From Chloroflexota bacterium (GTDB lineage: Bacteria > Chloroflexota > Limnocylindria > Limnocylindrales > CSP1-4): a stretch of DNA of 45,769 bases. The DNA lies in contig VEOW01000026.1 of NCBI GenBank assembly GCA_012026785.1, forward strand, positions 1 through 45,769, written 5' to 3'. The position numbers and the translations under genes were made by a program. The notes beneath the pieces were generated by a model. That model was not told the DNA's origin, ran no database searches, and saw only the letters and a program-made list of their open reading frames with translations. Position 1 is the first letter of the stretch; each line of letters opens with the position of its first letter. This document shows positions 10,370-17,541 of the stretch, in pieces.

Positions 10370-11370
10370 GGCACGCGAGCCGGCGACGCGTTCGCGGCGG
10401 GGAGCGAACCAAGGACGTCGGCCGCGTTGGCGCCCAGGATGGCGTTCCGCTCTTTCGATGAGAGCCGAGCGTCGGCGACGAAGGCGACGGGATCCGCCTG
10501 GCCCATGTCGAACGGGTAGTCGCTCCCCAGGAGTAGACGCGACGCTCCGAACCGGCGAACGAGGAACTCGAGCTGGAGCGGGTCGTGGACGACGGTATCG
10601 AACAGGCACCGCGCGAGGGTGGTCGCGGGGTCCGCCTTGGACCCACCCGCTCGGACGTCGTCCCTGGCACGGAACGCATGGGCGAGGCGACCCGGATAGC
10701 TGCCAGCGTACCCGCCGCCATGCACGAAGCACAGCCGCAGGTTCGGGAGACGCTCGAGCACGCCGTCGAGGATCAGGTAGTACGCGGCGACCGTCGTCGC
10801 GAGCGGGTTCCCGACGATGTTGACGAGGTAGTAGTGCGACAGCACGGCAGCCTCGGGGTAGCCGTTCGGATGCACGAGGACCAACACGTCACTGGCGGCG
10901 AGCTTCGCGAACAGGTCGTCCAGGCCGGCCCGCGAGAGCGGCATGCCGGCGACATCGGTTCCGATCTCAAAGCCCCGAATTCCTCGCGCGAGCGCGCGGT
11001 CGAGCTCATCGGCCGCCACGGCCGGATCCTGGAGCGGGAGCGTCCCGAACGGCACGAACCGGTCCGGCACCGAGGCGGCGAAGTCCACCATGCCGTCGTT
11101 GACGAGCTCCGCGATCCGAGCTCCAATCTCCGGTGTCGCCCAATAGCAGAAGTGGCTCGGGCTCGGCGAGATGACCTGGATGTCGACGCCCCACGCGGCC
11201 ATCTGCTCTAGCCGCAGCTCCGGGTCCACGAGGGCGCGCAACGGCTTATGTGGGCGCGCTCGCGTGGCCGCCGAGACGAAGAAGTCCATCGGCTCGTCGC
11301 GGAGCGTGCGCGTCCGGCTGGCGAGTTCCTGCGCCGCGGGCACGGCGACGTGCGAGTGGACGTCGATCAC
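10366..11370 (-). CDS. Amidohydrolase-2 (ACMSD-type) family metal hydrolase/decarboxylase
   Basis: 334 residues from GTG 11370. A TIM-barrel amidohydrolase with H5-x-H7 in VIDVHSH, further metal-site histidines in VLVLVHPNGYPE and LRLCFVHGGGY, and the terminal Asp in LLLGSDYPFDMG. This is the pattern of the amidohydrolase-2 family, which includes aminocarboxymuconate semialdehyde decarboxylase and several aromatic-acid decarboxylases as well as hydrolases. It begins 23 bases after the nitrilase-like gene and overlaps the next gene by ATGA. In this context it could decarboxylate or hydrolyse a ring-derived intermediate; the reaction is not determined by sequence. Confidence 0.87.
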   Translation of the reverse strand: MIDVHSHVAVPAAQELASRTRTLRDEPMDFFVSAATRARPHKPLRALVDPELRLEQMAAWGVDIQVISPSPSHFCYWATPEIGARIAELVNDGMVDFAASVPDRFVPFGTLPLQDPAVAADELDRALARGIRGFEIGTDVAGMPLSRAGLDDLFAKLAASDVLVLVHPNGYPEAAVLSHYYLVNIVGNPLATTVAAYYLILDGVLERLPNLRLCFVHGGGYAGSYPGRLAHAFRARDDVRAGGSKADPATTLARCLFDTVVHDPLQLEFLVRRFGASRLLLGSDYPFDMGQADPVAFVADARLSSKERNAILGANAADVLGSLPAANASPARVP

Positions 11371-11393
11371 CGGCAAGTCGCGGTCCTCGCGAC

Positions 11394-12230
11394 TCAGCCC
11401 TTGACCGCCGGCCGAGGGAAGATCTTGTCGTACAGATCGGGGCGCTGCCACTGGTCCAGGACGCCCGCCTTGGCGCCGTTCGTGGAGCCAGCGCCGTCGC
11501 GCATGGCGCGCAGCTCGCGAATCCGGGCGAGATCGACGTCGATGATGAACGTGCCGGCGGCGACGCTCTCGAACAAGATGCCCTCCGGGCCGGCAACCAT
11601 CGCCAGCCCGAGCTGAGTGGGCCGGAACAGGTTCTGGGTCGTTACGACGATCGCTAGGTTCTCGACCGCTCGCGACCAGATCAGGTTTCGCCACGTAGCC
11701 CACAGGTTCGGCTTCTCGGTCCCGGCGGGCATGAAGATCACCTCGGCACCGCGGAGCGCCAGCGCCCGGGAAACCTCTGGCATGTACACCTCGCTACAGA
11801 CCTCGAGCCCAACCCGGGCGTGCTTGGTTTCTGCTACCGGGAAATCGTCGCCTGGGACGTACTCGAATGCCCATTCGTCGCCGTAGCTGTAGAGCGTCCA
11901 TGGCGCCGGGGGATGCGTCCGCCGGTAGATGAACTGCTGGGAATCCGGAGAGGCCAGCACGGCTAGTTGGTGCGCTTGGCCGGTCGCCACGTCGATGGGT
12001 TCGAACGTCCCGAACTGCACATAGATCTGGTGTTGCCGCGCCGCCTCGACCATCGACGGGATTGGATCGAACGTCGGCGGCATCCGCCACGGACCGGGAT
12101 AGGATTCCGGGAAGGCGACAAAGTCCGCCCCTTGGGCGCTGGCGAGCTCGATCTGGGTGAGGGCATCACCGACATTGCGCTCGTCGTTGGGCGGTGCGTG
12201 TGTGATGGGCTGGACGATGGCAAGCCTCAT
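11394..12230 (-). CDS. Nitrilase-superfamily carbon-nitrogen hydrolase with altered catalytic Lys
   Basis: 278 residues; ATG 12230 has GGAGGGA four bases upstream. The fold signature is clear, with the glutamate E42 in AFPESYPGPW and the nucleophile C145 in LEVCSEVYMPEVSRAL. The catalytic lysine, normally in YRKxHL/P, is replaced: the sequence reads FIYRRTHPPAPW with R104 (codon CGG) at that place. Members hydrolyse nitriles, amides and carbamoyl groups. The replacement could mean a changed mechanism or a nearby lysine taking over. Its start overlaps the stop of the alpha/beta hydrolase (ATGA). Confidence 0.88.
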   Translation of the reverse strand: MRLAIVQPITHAPPNDERNVGDALTQIELASAQGADFVAFPESYPGPWRMPPTFDPIPSMVEAARQHQIYVQFGTFEPIDVATGQAHQLAVLASPDSQQFIYRRTHPPAPWTLYSYGDEWAFEYVPGDDFPVAETKHARVGLEVCSEVYMPEVSRALALRGAEVIFMPAGTEKPNLWATWRNLIWSRAVENLAIVVTTQNLFRPTQLGLAMVAGPEGILFESVAAGTFIIDVDLARIRELRAMRDGAGSTNGAKAGVLDQWQRPDLYDKIFPRPAVKG

Positions 12231-13483
12231 GACTCCCTCCTCGGCCTTGCAGGCACACCAACTGGTGCGGCACCGGACCACCATGGTGGGGTGGCATCGC
12301 CAACCTGCACGGCTCCCCACCGACGCATATACCGCCGTTCGTCGCGCCCGCCGTCGAACGCCCCCTGGAACGCGCGCGACAGCCAATTTGCGCTGAACTG
12401 CATAAGCTCCGCAGCGACGCCGCCGATCGGGTGGAACTCCTGCTCGAAGACGCACAGCTCTTTCGGCGAGCGGAGCAGTTCGTAGAACCGCAGCGTGTCC
12501 TCGATCGGCGTCAATTCGTCGAACTCGCCGAACCCCATGAAGATCGGGCAGTCGATCCGATCAGCAAGATCCCAGACGTTCATTCGGCTTCCGAGTTCCC
12601 GGTCGAAGGCGGCCTCGTCCGTGTAGCCGGACATGTACATGTAGTTGCGCTTGAAGTTGGGGTGTGCGCGATTGAAGATGATCTCCATGTCGCCGTAGCA
12701 ACCCAACGCGGTCGCGACAGCGCGAAGGCGGCGGTCATGTGCCGCGGCGCGCAGGCCCCAGTACGAGCCCATGCTCATGCCATACACGCCGATCCTTCCC
12801 GCGTCGATGTCGGGCCGCGCCTCGAGGAAATCGATCACAGCCGAGATCGCCCGTTCGTAGTTGGTGAGGTCGACCGTCAGACCGTGGAGACGCGTCGCGC
12901 CCTGGCCCGGACCCTCGATCGCGATCGCCGCCATGCCAGCGGTGAGGAATCGGCGATGCGCAGGCGAGGTGTACGCCTCCTTAACCATATCGATCCCGGG
13001 AACGAGGATGGCCGCAGGTAGCGGCGTCGACGCCGTCCGAGGCAGGTGCAGGATCGCGTAGAGCGTCTTGCTCTCGAATGGGATCTCGACTCGCTCAACG
13101 ATCGCCGCCCCGAGCGCTCCAATGCGGTCGGTGCACTCGTCCGCGAACTGCCGGTAGGCCACCTTGCGCCGGTCGGTGGAGAAGAATGTGTAGCTCGCCT
13201 TTGCCCACATGAGGGCAGCTCGCGTGTAGAGGCTGGCGGCCGTCGTGTCAAAGCCGGAGCGCTCATAGAACGCCGCTCGAGCTTGCACTTGGGCTGCAAC
13301 CTCAACCCAGCCCTTGCTGAGCTGTGAGCCCGCCTTAACGCGGTCCTCGAGCAACTCCAAGTCGCCCAGGTCGTAGCCCAGCTCGATATCAAGCCCCCGG
13401 GACTCCGGGTGCAACGCGTCGAGGCCTCCGAGGCCGACAAATGCACTAAGGATCCAGCCCTGGCTGTCGCTGCGGTTGGTCAT
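12227..13483 (-). CDS. FrsA/DUF1100-like alpha/beta hydrolase (2,6-dihydropseudooxynicotine hydrolase-like)
   Basis: 418 residues from ATG 13483, which has AAGGAGTC nine to sixteen bases upstream; a GTG at 13513 is less likely. A helical cap of about 130 residues precedes the hydrolase core. Catalytic residues visible are S238 in GVYGMSMGSYWG, D322 in GFGEFDELTP and H351 in EQEFHPIGG; the EGPGQGATR loop supplies the oxyanion hole. This layout matches the esterase-FrsA-like group, which contains the C-C bond hydrolase of nicotine breakdown and several cyclic-diketone or ester hydrolases. Second gene of the operon and coupled to the nitrilase. Confidence 0.82.
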   Translation of the reverse strand: MTNRSDSQGWILSAFVGLGGLDALHPESRGLDIELGYDLGDLELLEDRVKAGSQLSKGWVEVAAQVQARAAFYERSGFDTTAASLYTRAALMWAKASYTFFSTDRRKVAYRQFADECTDRIGALGAAIVERVEIPFESKTLYAILHLPRTASTPLPAAILVPGIDMVKEAYTSPAHRRFLTAGMAAIAIEGPGQGATRLHGLTVDLTNYERAISAVIDFLEARPDIDAGRIGVYGMSMGSYWGLRAAAHDRRLRAVATALGCYGDMEIIFNRAHPNFKRNYMYMSGYTDEAAFDRELGSRMNVWDLADRIDCPIFMGFGEFDELTPIEDTLRFYELLRSPKELCVFEQEFHPIGGVAAELMQFSANWLSRAFQGAFDGGRDERRYMRRWGAVQVGDATPPWWSGAAPVGVPARPRRES

Positions 13484-13534
13484 GCCAGTCGGACTCCTTG
13501 GGTACTCCCGCACGTCGAGGCCGCGCGAAGGTGA

Positions 13535-14371
13535 TCAGCCAACACCGCTCGCCCCCGCGTACTTGGCCGCCAAGCGTCCGACGAACGCGCGCTGGTCGGG
13601 ATCGAACCAGGGCGGCTGGGCGGCCTGAACGTTGGCAAGCAAGTGCGGTTCCTGTCGTGTGGCCGGGATCACGACGTGGATCCTCCCGTCGGACAACGTC
13701 CACTTGAGGAGCGCTTCGGCCCAAGTCTCGACTCCCAGGCCATCCAACCGCTTGATGTCCGGACCGGGAAGCAGCTCACCCTCCGCGAACGGGCGCATGG
13801 CGATTACGCCGATATCCTGCTCCTCGGCGAGCGGCAGGATCATGTCGGCTGCTTCCGCCTCGAGCGGGTTGTACGGAACCCCAATGACATCGAGCCGACC
13901 CGCATCCATGAGCGGCACGAGCGCCGTGAGGGCGTCCGTCCGGTAATGGGTGCCGCCGATCCACCCGATCCTGCCGGCGTTCCGCTCCTCCTCGAGCCAC
14001 GGAAGGTGGTCCTGGTAGGCCGCAAGGTTGTGGACCTGCATCACATCTATGAAGCCGCCGTAGTGCGCGAGCTGAGCCTCGAACTGGAACCGACCTTCGA
14101 AGACCGCTTGCTCACCCGCCAAGCCGTAGGTCCAGACTTTCGTTCCAACAATGGCCTCCTCCCGCCGTGATCCCAGAGCGCGGCCGAGGACGGCCTCTGC
14201 CCGCCCGTACATGGGCGAGGAGTCGAAGAATCGGATCCCATGATCGAGCGCGGACCGGACAACCCGGCCGATGTCTTCCTCACCCTCCGGCGGGACGTCG
14301 AAGCGGAGCCACGTCCCGACGCCCATTGTCGGGATCTTGAGCCCCGTCCTGCCCAAGCGGCGGCACTCCAA
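13535..14371 (-). CDS. Aldo/keto reductase
   Basis: 278 residues starting at TTG 14371, preceded at eight bases by GGGAGGG; longer extension to 14719 runs into the regulator gene and is rejected. The catalytic tetrad is D50 and Y55 in FFDSSPMYG, K78 in VGTKVW, and H114 in MQVHN, and the N-terminus RRLGRTGLKIPTMGVGT is family-typical. The enzyme should reduce or oxidise a carbonyl with NADP(H) in the cytosol. It is the first gene of the catabolic operon, directly behind an operator-like palindrome at 14400-14412. Confidence 0.9.
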   Translation of the reverse strand: MECRRLGRTGLKIPTMGVGTWLRFDVPPEGEEDIGRVVRSALDHGIRFFDSSPMYGRAEAVLGRALGSRREEAIVGTKVWTYGLAGEQAVFEGRFQFEAQLAHYGGFIDVMQVHNLAAYQDHLPWLEEERNAGRIGWIGGTHYRTDALTALVPLMDAGRLDVIGVPYNPLEAEAADMILPLAEEQDIGVIAMRPFAEGELLPGPDIKRLDGLGVETWAEALLKWTLSDGRIHVVIPATRQEPHLLANVQAAQPPWFDPDQRAFVGRLAAKYAGASGVG

Positions 14372-14399
14372 TCCCAGTGCCCTCCCAAGACCTGAGTTC

Positions 14400-14412
14400 C
14401 TATATCCTATAG
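14400..14412. promoter_or_regulatory. Operator-like palindrome before the catabolic operon
   Basis: CTATATCCTATAG is an inverted repeat (CTATA, 3-base centre, TATAG) 29 bases upstream of the aldo/keto reductase start. Its first 12 bases match 11 of 12 with the site in front of the GntR gene (15143-15154), which argues that the regulator binds both. Confidence 0.55.
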
Positions 14413-14451
14413 CAGTTCCGCTCCTAAGGCGAGGAGGCACTCGGGCGGACG

Positions 14452-15120
14452 TCACCCGCGCGGCGACTTGCGCCGCCTGGCGAGCTGTTCGAGGACGTAG
14501 TCCTTGTGGGCCAGGATGTGGTCCCGCATCAGCTCGGCGGCTCGACCGGGCTCCCTTGCCTCGAGTGCGTCCAGAATCTCGCCGTGATAGTCGGTTTCTT
14601 GGGGATCGGTCCCGCTCGCGTACCAGATGACCGGCCATGGAAAGACGTTCCAAAGGCGCGTGATTGCCTCGACGAGGTAGGGCTTCTGCTGCGCCCGCTT
14701 GTAGAGGTGCATGTGCCACTGGCGATTCAGATCGGACGCCGCCCGGAAATCACCCCGAGCCGCTGCCTCTCGATGCTGCTGGCCGAGCGCCCTCAAGGTC
14801 GCAACATCCCTCGGCTGAAGGCGATCAGCCCCACGCGCAGTCGCGAAGCACTCGAGGAGCACGCGCAGGTCGTAAAGCTCCGTAGGGTCGCTGTCGGAGA
14901 AGTCGGTGACACGTACGCCTTTGTGGGGCGAGGACACCACGAGCCCCTCCGCCTCAAGCCCCCGCAACGCCTCCCGCACTGGCGTCGCGCTGATCTGCAG
15001 CTGGGCCGCCAGCTCATCGACCCGGAGTCGTTCCGCCGGGGCGATCTCGCCCCGGAGGATCGCGGCACGGAGCCGATCCGCCGCGTACTGCGCCTTCGTC
15101 AAGAAGAGAGAATTCGGCAC
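14452..15120 (-). CDS. GntR-family (FCD/FadR) transcriptional regulator
   Basis: 222 residues from GTG 15120 with GAGGG upstream. An N-terminal winged helix (residues about 8-75: AILRGEIAPAERLRVDELAAQLQISATPVREALRGLEAEGLV) is followed by an all-helical FCD ligand-binding domain (YDLRVLLECFATARGADRL through HGEILDALEAREPGRAAELMRDHI). FCD regulators usually sense a carboxylate or pathway metabolite. It lies 80 bases upstream of the catabolic operon, reads the same way, and has a palindrome in its own promoter, so it probably controls itself and the operon. Confidence 0.93.
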   Translation of the reverse strand: MPNSLFLTKAQYAADRLRAAILRGEIAPAERLRVDELAAQLQISATPVREALRGLEAEGLVVSSPHKGVRVTDFSDSDPTELYDLRVLLECFATARGADRLQPRDVATLRALGQQHREAAARGDFRAASDLNRQWHMHLYKRAQQKPYLVEAITRLWNVFPWPVIWYASGTDPQETDYHGEILDALEAREPGRAAELMRDHILAHKDYVLEQLARRRKSPRG

Positions 15121-15142
15121 GATCCGCCCTCAGACTGCGTGA

Positions 15143-15162
15143 CTACATCCTATAAGATGTAG
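15143..15162. promoter_or_regulatory. Palindromic operator upstream of the GntR gene
   Basis: CTACATCCTATAAGATGTAG is a near-perfect 20-bp palindrome (perfect 7-base arms CTACATC/GATGTAG around a 6-base centre), 23 bases before the regulator's start codon. On the minus strand its centre also contains TATAGG, a possible -10 element. It shares CTAyATCCTATA with the site at 14400-14411. Confidence 0.65.
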
Positions 15163-15242
15163 GCTCACAAGTTAGGGCCTGTAGCTGAATTCGACCGCCC
15201 GCTGGCCGGCGCCTGATCCCGTGGAACCCGGACCTGCGACTG

Positions 15243-15383
15243 TCACGGCCCGTGGATCCCGATAAGGGACAGCCCAAGGACAACCACAACGACGACGAGT
15301 GCAATGAAGCTGGTCCATGGCGATTTGCGGCGAACGAAGCAGACGTCGCGTGCTGTAGAGTCTGGGTGCCCGAGTGGGCAACA
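15243..15383 (-). pseudogene. Possible remnant of a small one-helix membrane protein
   Basis: A minus-strand reading frame ends with a basic stretch followed by a hydrophobic helix (FVRRKSPWTSFIALVVVVV, then LGLSLIGIHGP and stop). It has no ATG, GTG or TTG before an upstream stop at about 15387, where the direct repeats begin. It may be the 3' end of a gene cut off by a past insertion, or chance. The remaining parts of 15163-15485 hold no gene I can support. Confidence 0.2.
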
Positions 15384-15442
15384 GACTCATCCGGTTTCTC
15401 GGGTGGGCATCTGACTCAGATTGGGATGGGCATCTGATCCAT
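15372..15442 (+). repeat. Three imperfect 19-bp direct repeats
   Basis: Copies at 15372-15390 (GAGTGGGCAACAGACTCAT), 15401-15419 (GGGTGGGCATCTGACTCAG) and 15424-15442 (GGATGGGCATCTGATCCAT) share TGGGCAnCwGAyyCA. They lie 43 bases upstream of a tRNA gene. Such repeats can be transposase-binding sites at the end of a lost insertion sequence; no transposase is next to them. Confidence 0.45.
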
Positions 15443-15485
15443 CCCGGAATGCAGGCCGGGCGGGGCCCGGTCCCCGTTCAGACGC

Positions 15486-15560
15486 TGGCGCGTGGCTCAA
15501 CGGCAGAGCACCTGACTCTGGATCAGGGGATTCCAGGTTCGAATCCTGGCTCGCCAGCCA
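15486..15560 (+). tRNA. tRNA-Gln (anticodon CTG)
   Basis: 75 bases fold as a complete cloverleaf: acceptor TGGCGCG with CTCGCCA (one C-T mismatch), D stem GCTC/GAGC, anticodon stem CCTGA/TCAGG with loop CTCTGGA giving anticodon CTG (15518-15520), variable GGATT, T stem CCAGG/CCTGG with TTCGAAT, discriminator G and an encoded CCA. It reads CAG codons. A 6-bp hairpin (CGCGAA 15576-15581 with TTCGCG 15587-15592) follows and may end transcription. Confidence 0.95.
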
Positions 15561-15727
15561 AAACCCCGTCCTGAACGCGAACTTGCTTCGCGCGTTGCGG
15601 GGCTACATGGGCCGGTACCTATTCCGGTGTCGCGCGACGGCGGGAGGAGGCGAACGAGGGCGAAGCCTGTTGCCGTTGGGTAATTTCTGGCATTGCCATC
15701 AGCTCGAGTCACCCGTAGGTTCTTCGT

Positions 15728-16051
15728 GTGCCCATCCGCCTGTTGTCGGGAGTCCTGCTCATCGCGACGCTGGCAGCGGTCAGCGTCTGGCTCCTGACGG
15801 TCGTCACGTTCGTGCCCGGAGCCTGGGTCGACAACCGCCCCGTCTGCTCAGGAGCAGTGACAATGCCCGCCAGGCCCGGCGAACCGGCACGAACCTTCCC
15901 GCCAACCTGTCGGCAGGGGCCGCCACCCGCTGACGCGCTCGGGCCGTCTCCGACACCGGCCGTGGCGACATTCCTGGCGGTCGGGACGGTCGGGCTATTC
16001 GCTGCCGAAGCGCTCAGCCGGCGGGCGAATTCGAAGGGCCGCAGAAGCTAA
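15728..16051 (+). CDS. Small two-helix membrane protein, unknown function
   Basis: 107 residues from GTG 15728. A first membrane helix (LLSGVLLIATLAAVSVWLLTVVTFVPG) leads to a roughly 45-residue outer loop with two cysteines (PVCSG and PPTCRQG) that could form a disulfide, then a second helix (ATFLAVGTVGLFAAEAL) and a basic tail. I do not recognise the family. Codon use fits the neighbours, but no strong ribosome binding site is visible, so the gene is plausible rather than certain. It converges with the cyclase fusion gene. Confidence 0.5.
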   Translation: MPIRLLSGVLLIATLAAVSVWLLTVVTFVPGAWVDNRPVCSGAVTMPARPGEPARTFPPTCRQGPPPADALGPSPTPAVATFLAVGTVGLFAAEALSRRANSKGRRS

Positions 16052-16060
16052 GCTCCGGAG

Positions 16061-17455
16061 TCAGATACGCAGCGGCGCCGCGGCCACCCCACGCCGCTCG
16101 GCGTCCGGGGTAGCGGCGAGGAGCGACCACTCGCCGTCGACGCCTTTCAGCGTGTGCCGGCCGCGATCGCCGAAGGCGAGGCCTGACCCGAGGGCCAGGT
16201 CGCGCACGACCGACGAGACGAGCACCTCGCCCGGCTTCGCGAGTGCCATGATCCGGGCCGCAACGTGGACGCCGAGGCCGGCCACGTCGTTGCCACTGAC
16301 GACCACCTCGCTGGTGTGGACTCCGGCTCGGATCTGGATCCCGAGACCGGCGAGCCGATCCACGATCGCGAGCCCGCAGCGGACGGCCCGGGCCGGCCCA
16401 TCGAACGTCGCCAGGAAGCCGTCGCCCGTTGTACCGACCTCTCGGCCGCCGAACCGCTTCAGCTCGGACCGAACGACGTCTCGATGCGTCTCGAGGAGGG
16501 CGTTCCAATCTCGATCGCCCAGCCGGGCCGCGGTCTCGGTCGAGGTCACGATGTCGGTGAACAGGAGGGTCGCGAGGACCCGATCCGATGGCGGGCCGCT
16601 CCGCTGGCCGGTGAGGAACTCCTCGATCTCGCCGAGCACCGCGGCGGCATCCCCAAGCCAGGGGTGATGCTCCTCGCCGGGCAGTTCGACGAGCCGGGCT
16701 CCGGGGATCCGGGCGGCCATGAACTGCCCGCCGCCGATCGGGTTGATTCGATCGCCGCTCCGATGGATGACCAGCGTCGGCACGTGGATCGCGGACAGGA
16801 CGGACCGGACGTCGACCCCGGTGTTCATGGCGAGATATGCCGCCGCCGAACCGAGGCTGACGCTCTGGCGCAGGAGCCGGGCCCACCACTCGATGAACTC
16901 CGCGTCCTGGAGTTGACCCGGCGCGAGGACATCCATGAACAGCGGCTGGCCCCAGTGCTGGCGCAGGTCGTCCTGGAAGGCCGCCCACTCCTCTGCTGAC
17001 GGCCCCCACGGGTAGTCGTCCGTGCGCAGCCGTCGGGCGTAGGTGTTGATCAGCACGAGGCGATCGGTGCGATCGGGGTATGTCGCCGCGAAGAGCGCCG
17101 CGAGCGGACCGCCATCGGATGCTCCGATGAGGGCCGCGCGCGTCACGCCGACGTCGTCGAGCACCGCCCGGACGTCGTCCGCCCGCTGCTCCAGGCCCGG
17201 AAGCTCGGCGGGCGGGACCCGGTCGGACAGGCCGATCCCGCGCTTGTCCATGACGATGAGCCGGCAGATCGAGGCCAGCTGGCGATAGAAGTGAGCGAGC
17301 CGCGGGTACTCCCAGGCCAATTCCACGTGCGACGGGAAGCCGGGCACCATCATCACGTCGAGGGGTCCGTTCCCAACGACCTGGTAGGCGATCCCCGCGT
17401 CACCGCTTCGGGCGTAGCGAGTCGTCGGGGATCGACTGGCGTCTGACACACTCAC
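16061..17455 (-). CDS. Alpha/beta hydrolase - class III nucleotide cyclase fusion
   Basis: 464 residues. Residues about 12-290 are an alpha/beta hydrolase with nucleophile S113 in LIGASDGGPLAALFA and a C-terminal histidine in LPGEEHHPW. Residues about 305-455 are a class III adenylate/guanylate cyclase domain: metal aspartates in LLFTDIVTST and TTGDGFLATF, and helix HVAARIMALA. The usual adenine-specifying lysine just before TTGD is glycine (GREVGTTGDGF), and the usual Asn of the N-x-x-x-R pair is His. No membrane helix or signal peptide is present. Such fusions are frequent in actinobacteria and Chloroflexi; the hydrolase part probably senses or turns over a lipid-like ligand. Confidence 0.9.
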   Translation of the reverse strand: MSVSDASRSPTTRYARSGDAGIAYQVVGNGPLDVMMVPGFPSHVELAWEYPRLAHFYRQLASICRLIVMDKRGIGLSDRVPPAELPGLEQRADDVRAVLDDVGVTRAALIGASDGGPLAALFAATYPDRTDRLVLINTYARRLRTDDYPWGPSAEEWAAFQDDLRQHWGQPLFMDVLAPGQLQDAEFIEWWARLLRQSVSLGSAAAYLAMNTGVDVRSVLSAIHVPTLVIHRSGDRINPIGGGQFMAARIPGARLVELPGEEHHPWLGDAAAVLGEIEEFLTGQRSGPPSDRVLATLLFTDIVTSTETAARLGDRDWNALLETHRDVVRSELKRFGGREVGTTGDGFLATFDGPARAVRCGLAIVDRLAGLGIQIRAGVHTSEVVVSGNDVAGLGVHVAARIMALAKPGEVLVSSVVRDLALGSGLAFGDRGRHTLKGVDGEWSLLAATPDAERRGVAAAPLRI

Positions 17456-17541
17456 CTCGCCGCGGCTCCCGCGCGCCCTCGGACGCCTGTCGTGGATCGT
17501 CGTGGATCGCGATTGGAGCCCGTCGAGACTACCGTGGAGGG

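Noticed and set aside
15172-15390. 72-codon minus-strand frame beginning MSLLPTRAPRLYS
   Set aside because: Composition is unlike a protein, it runs through the repeats, and there is no ribosome binding site or recognisable family.
15372-15442. Possible CRISPR array
   Set aside because: Only three diverged repeats with spacers of 10 and 4 bases, and no cas genes.
17491-17510. Tandem CGTGGATCGT/CGTGGATCGC between the cyclase fusion and the permease
   Set aside because: Only two copies of 10 bases; too short to call a functional site, though it lies in a divergent promoter region.
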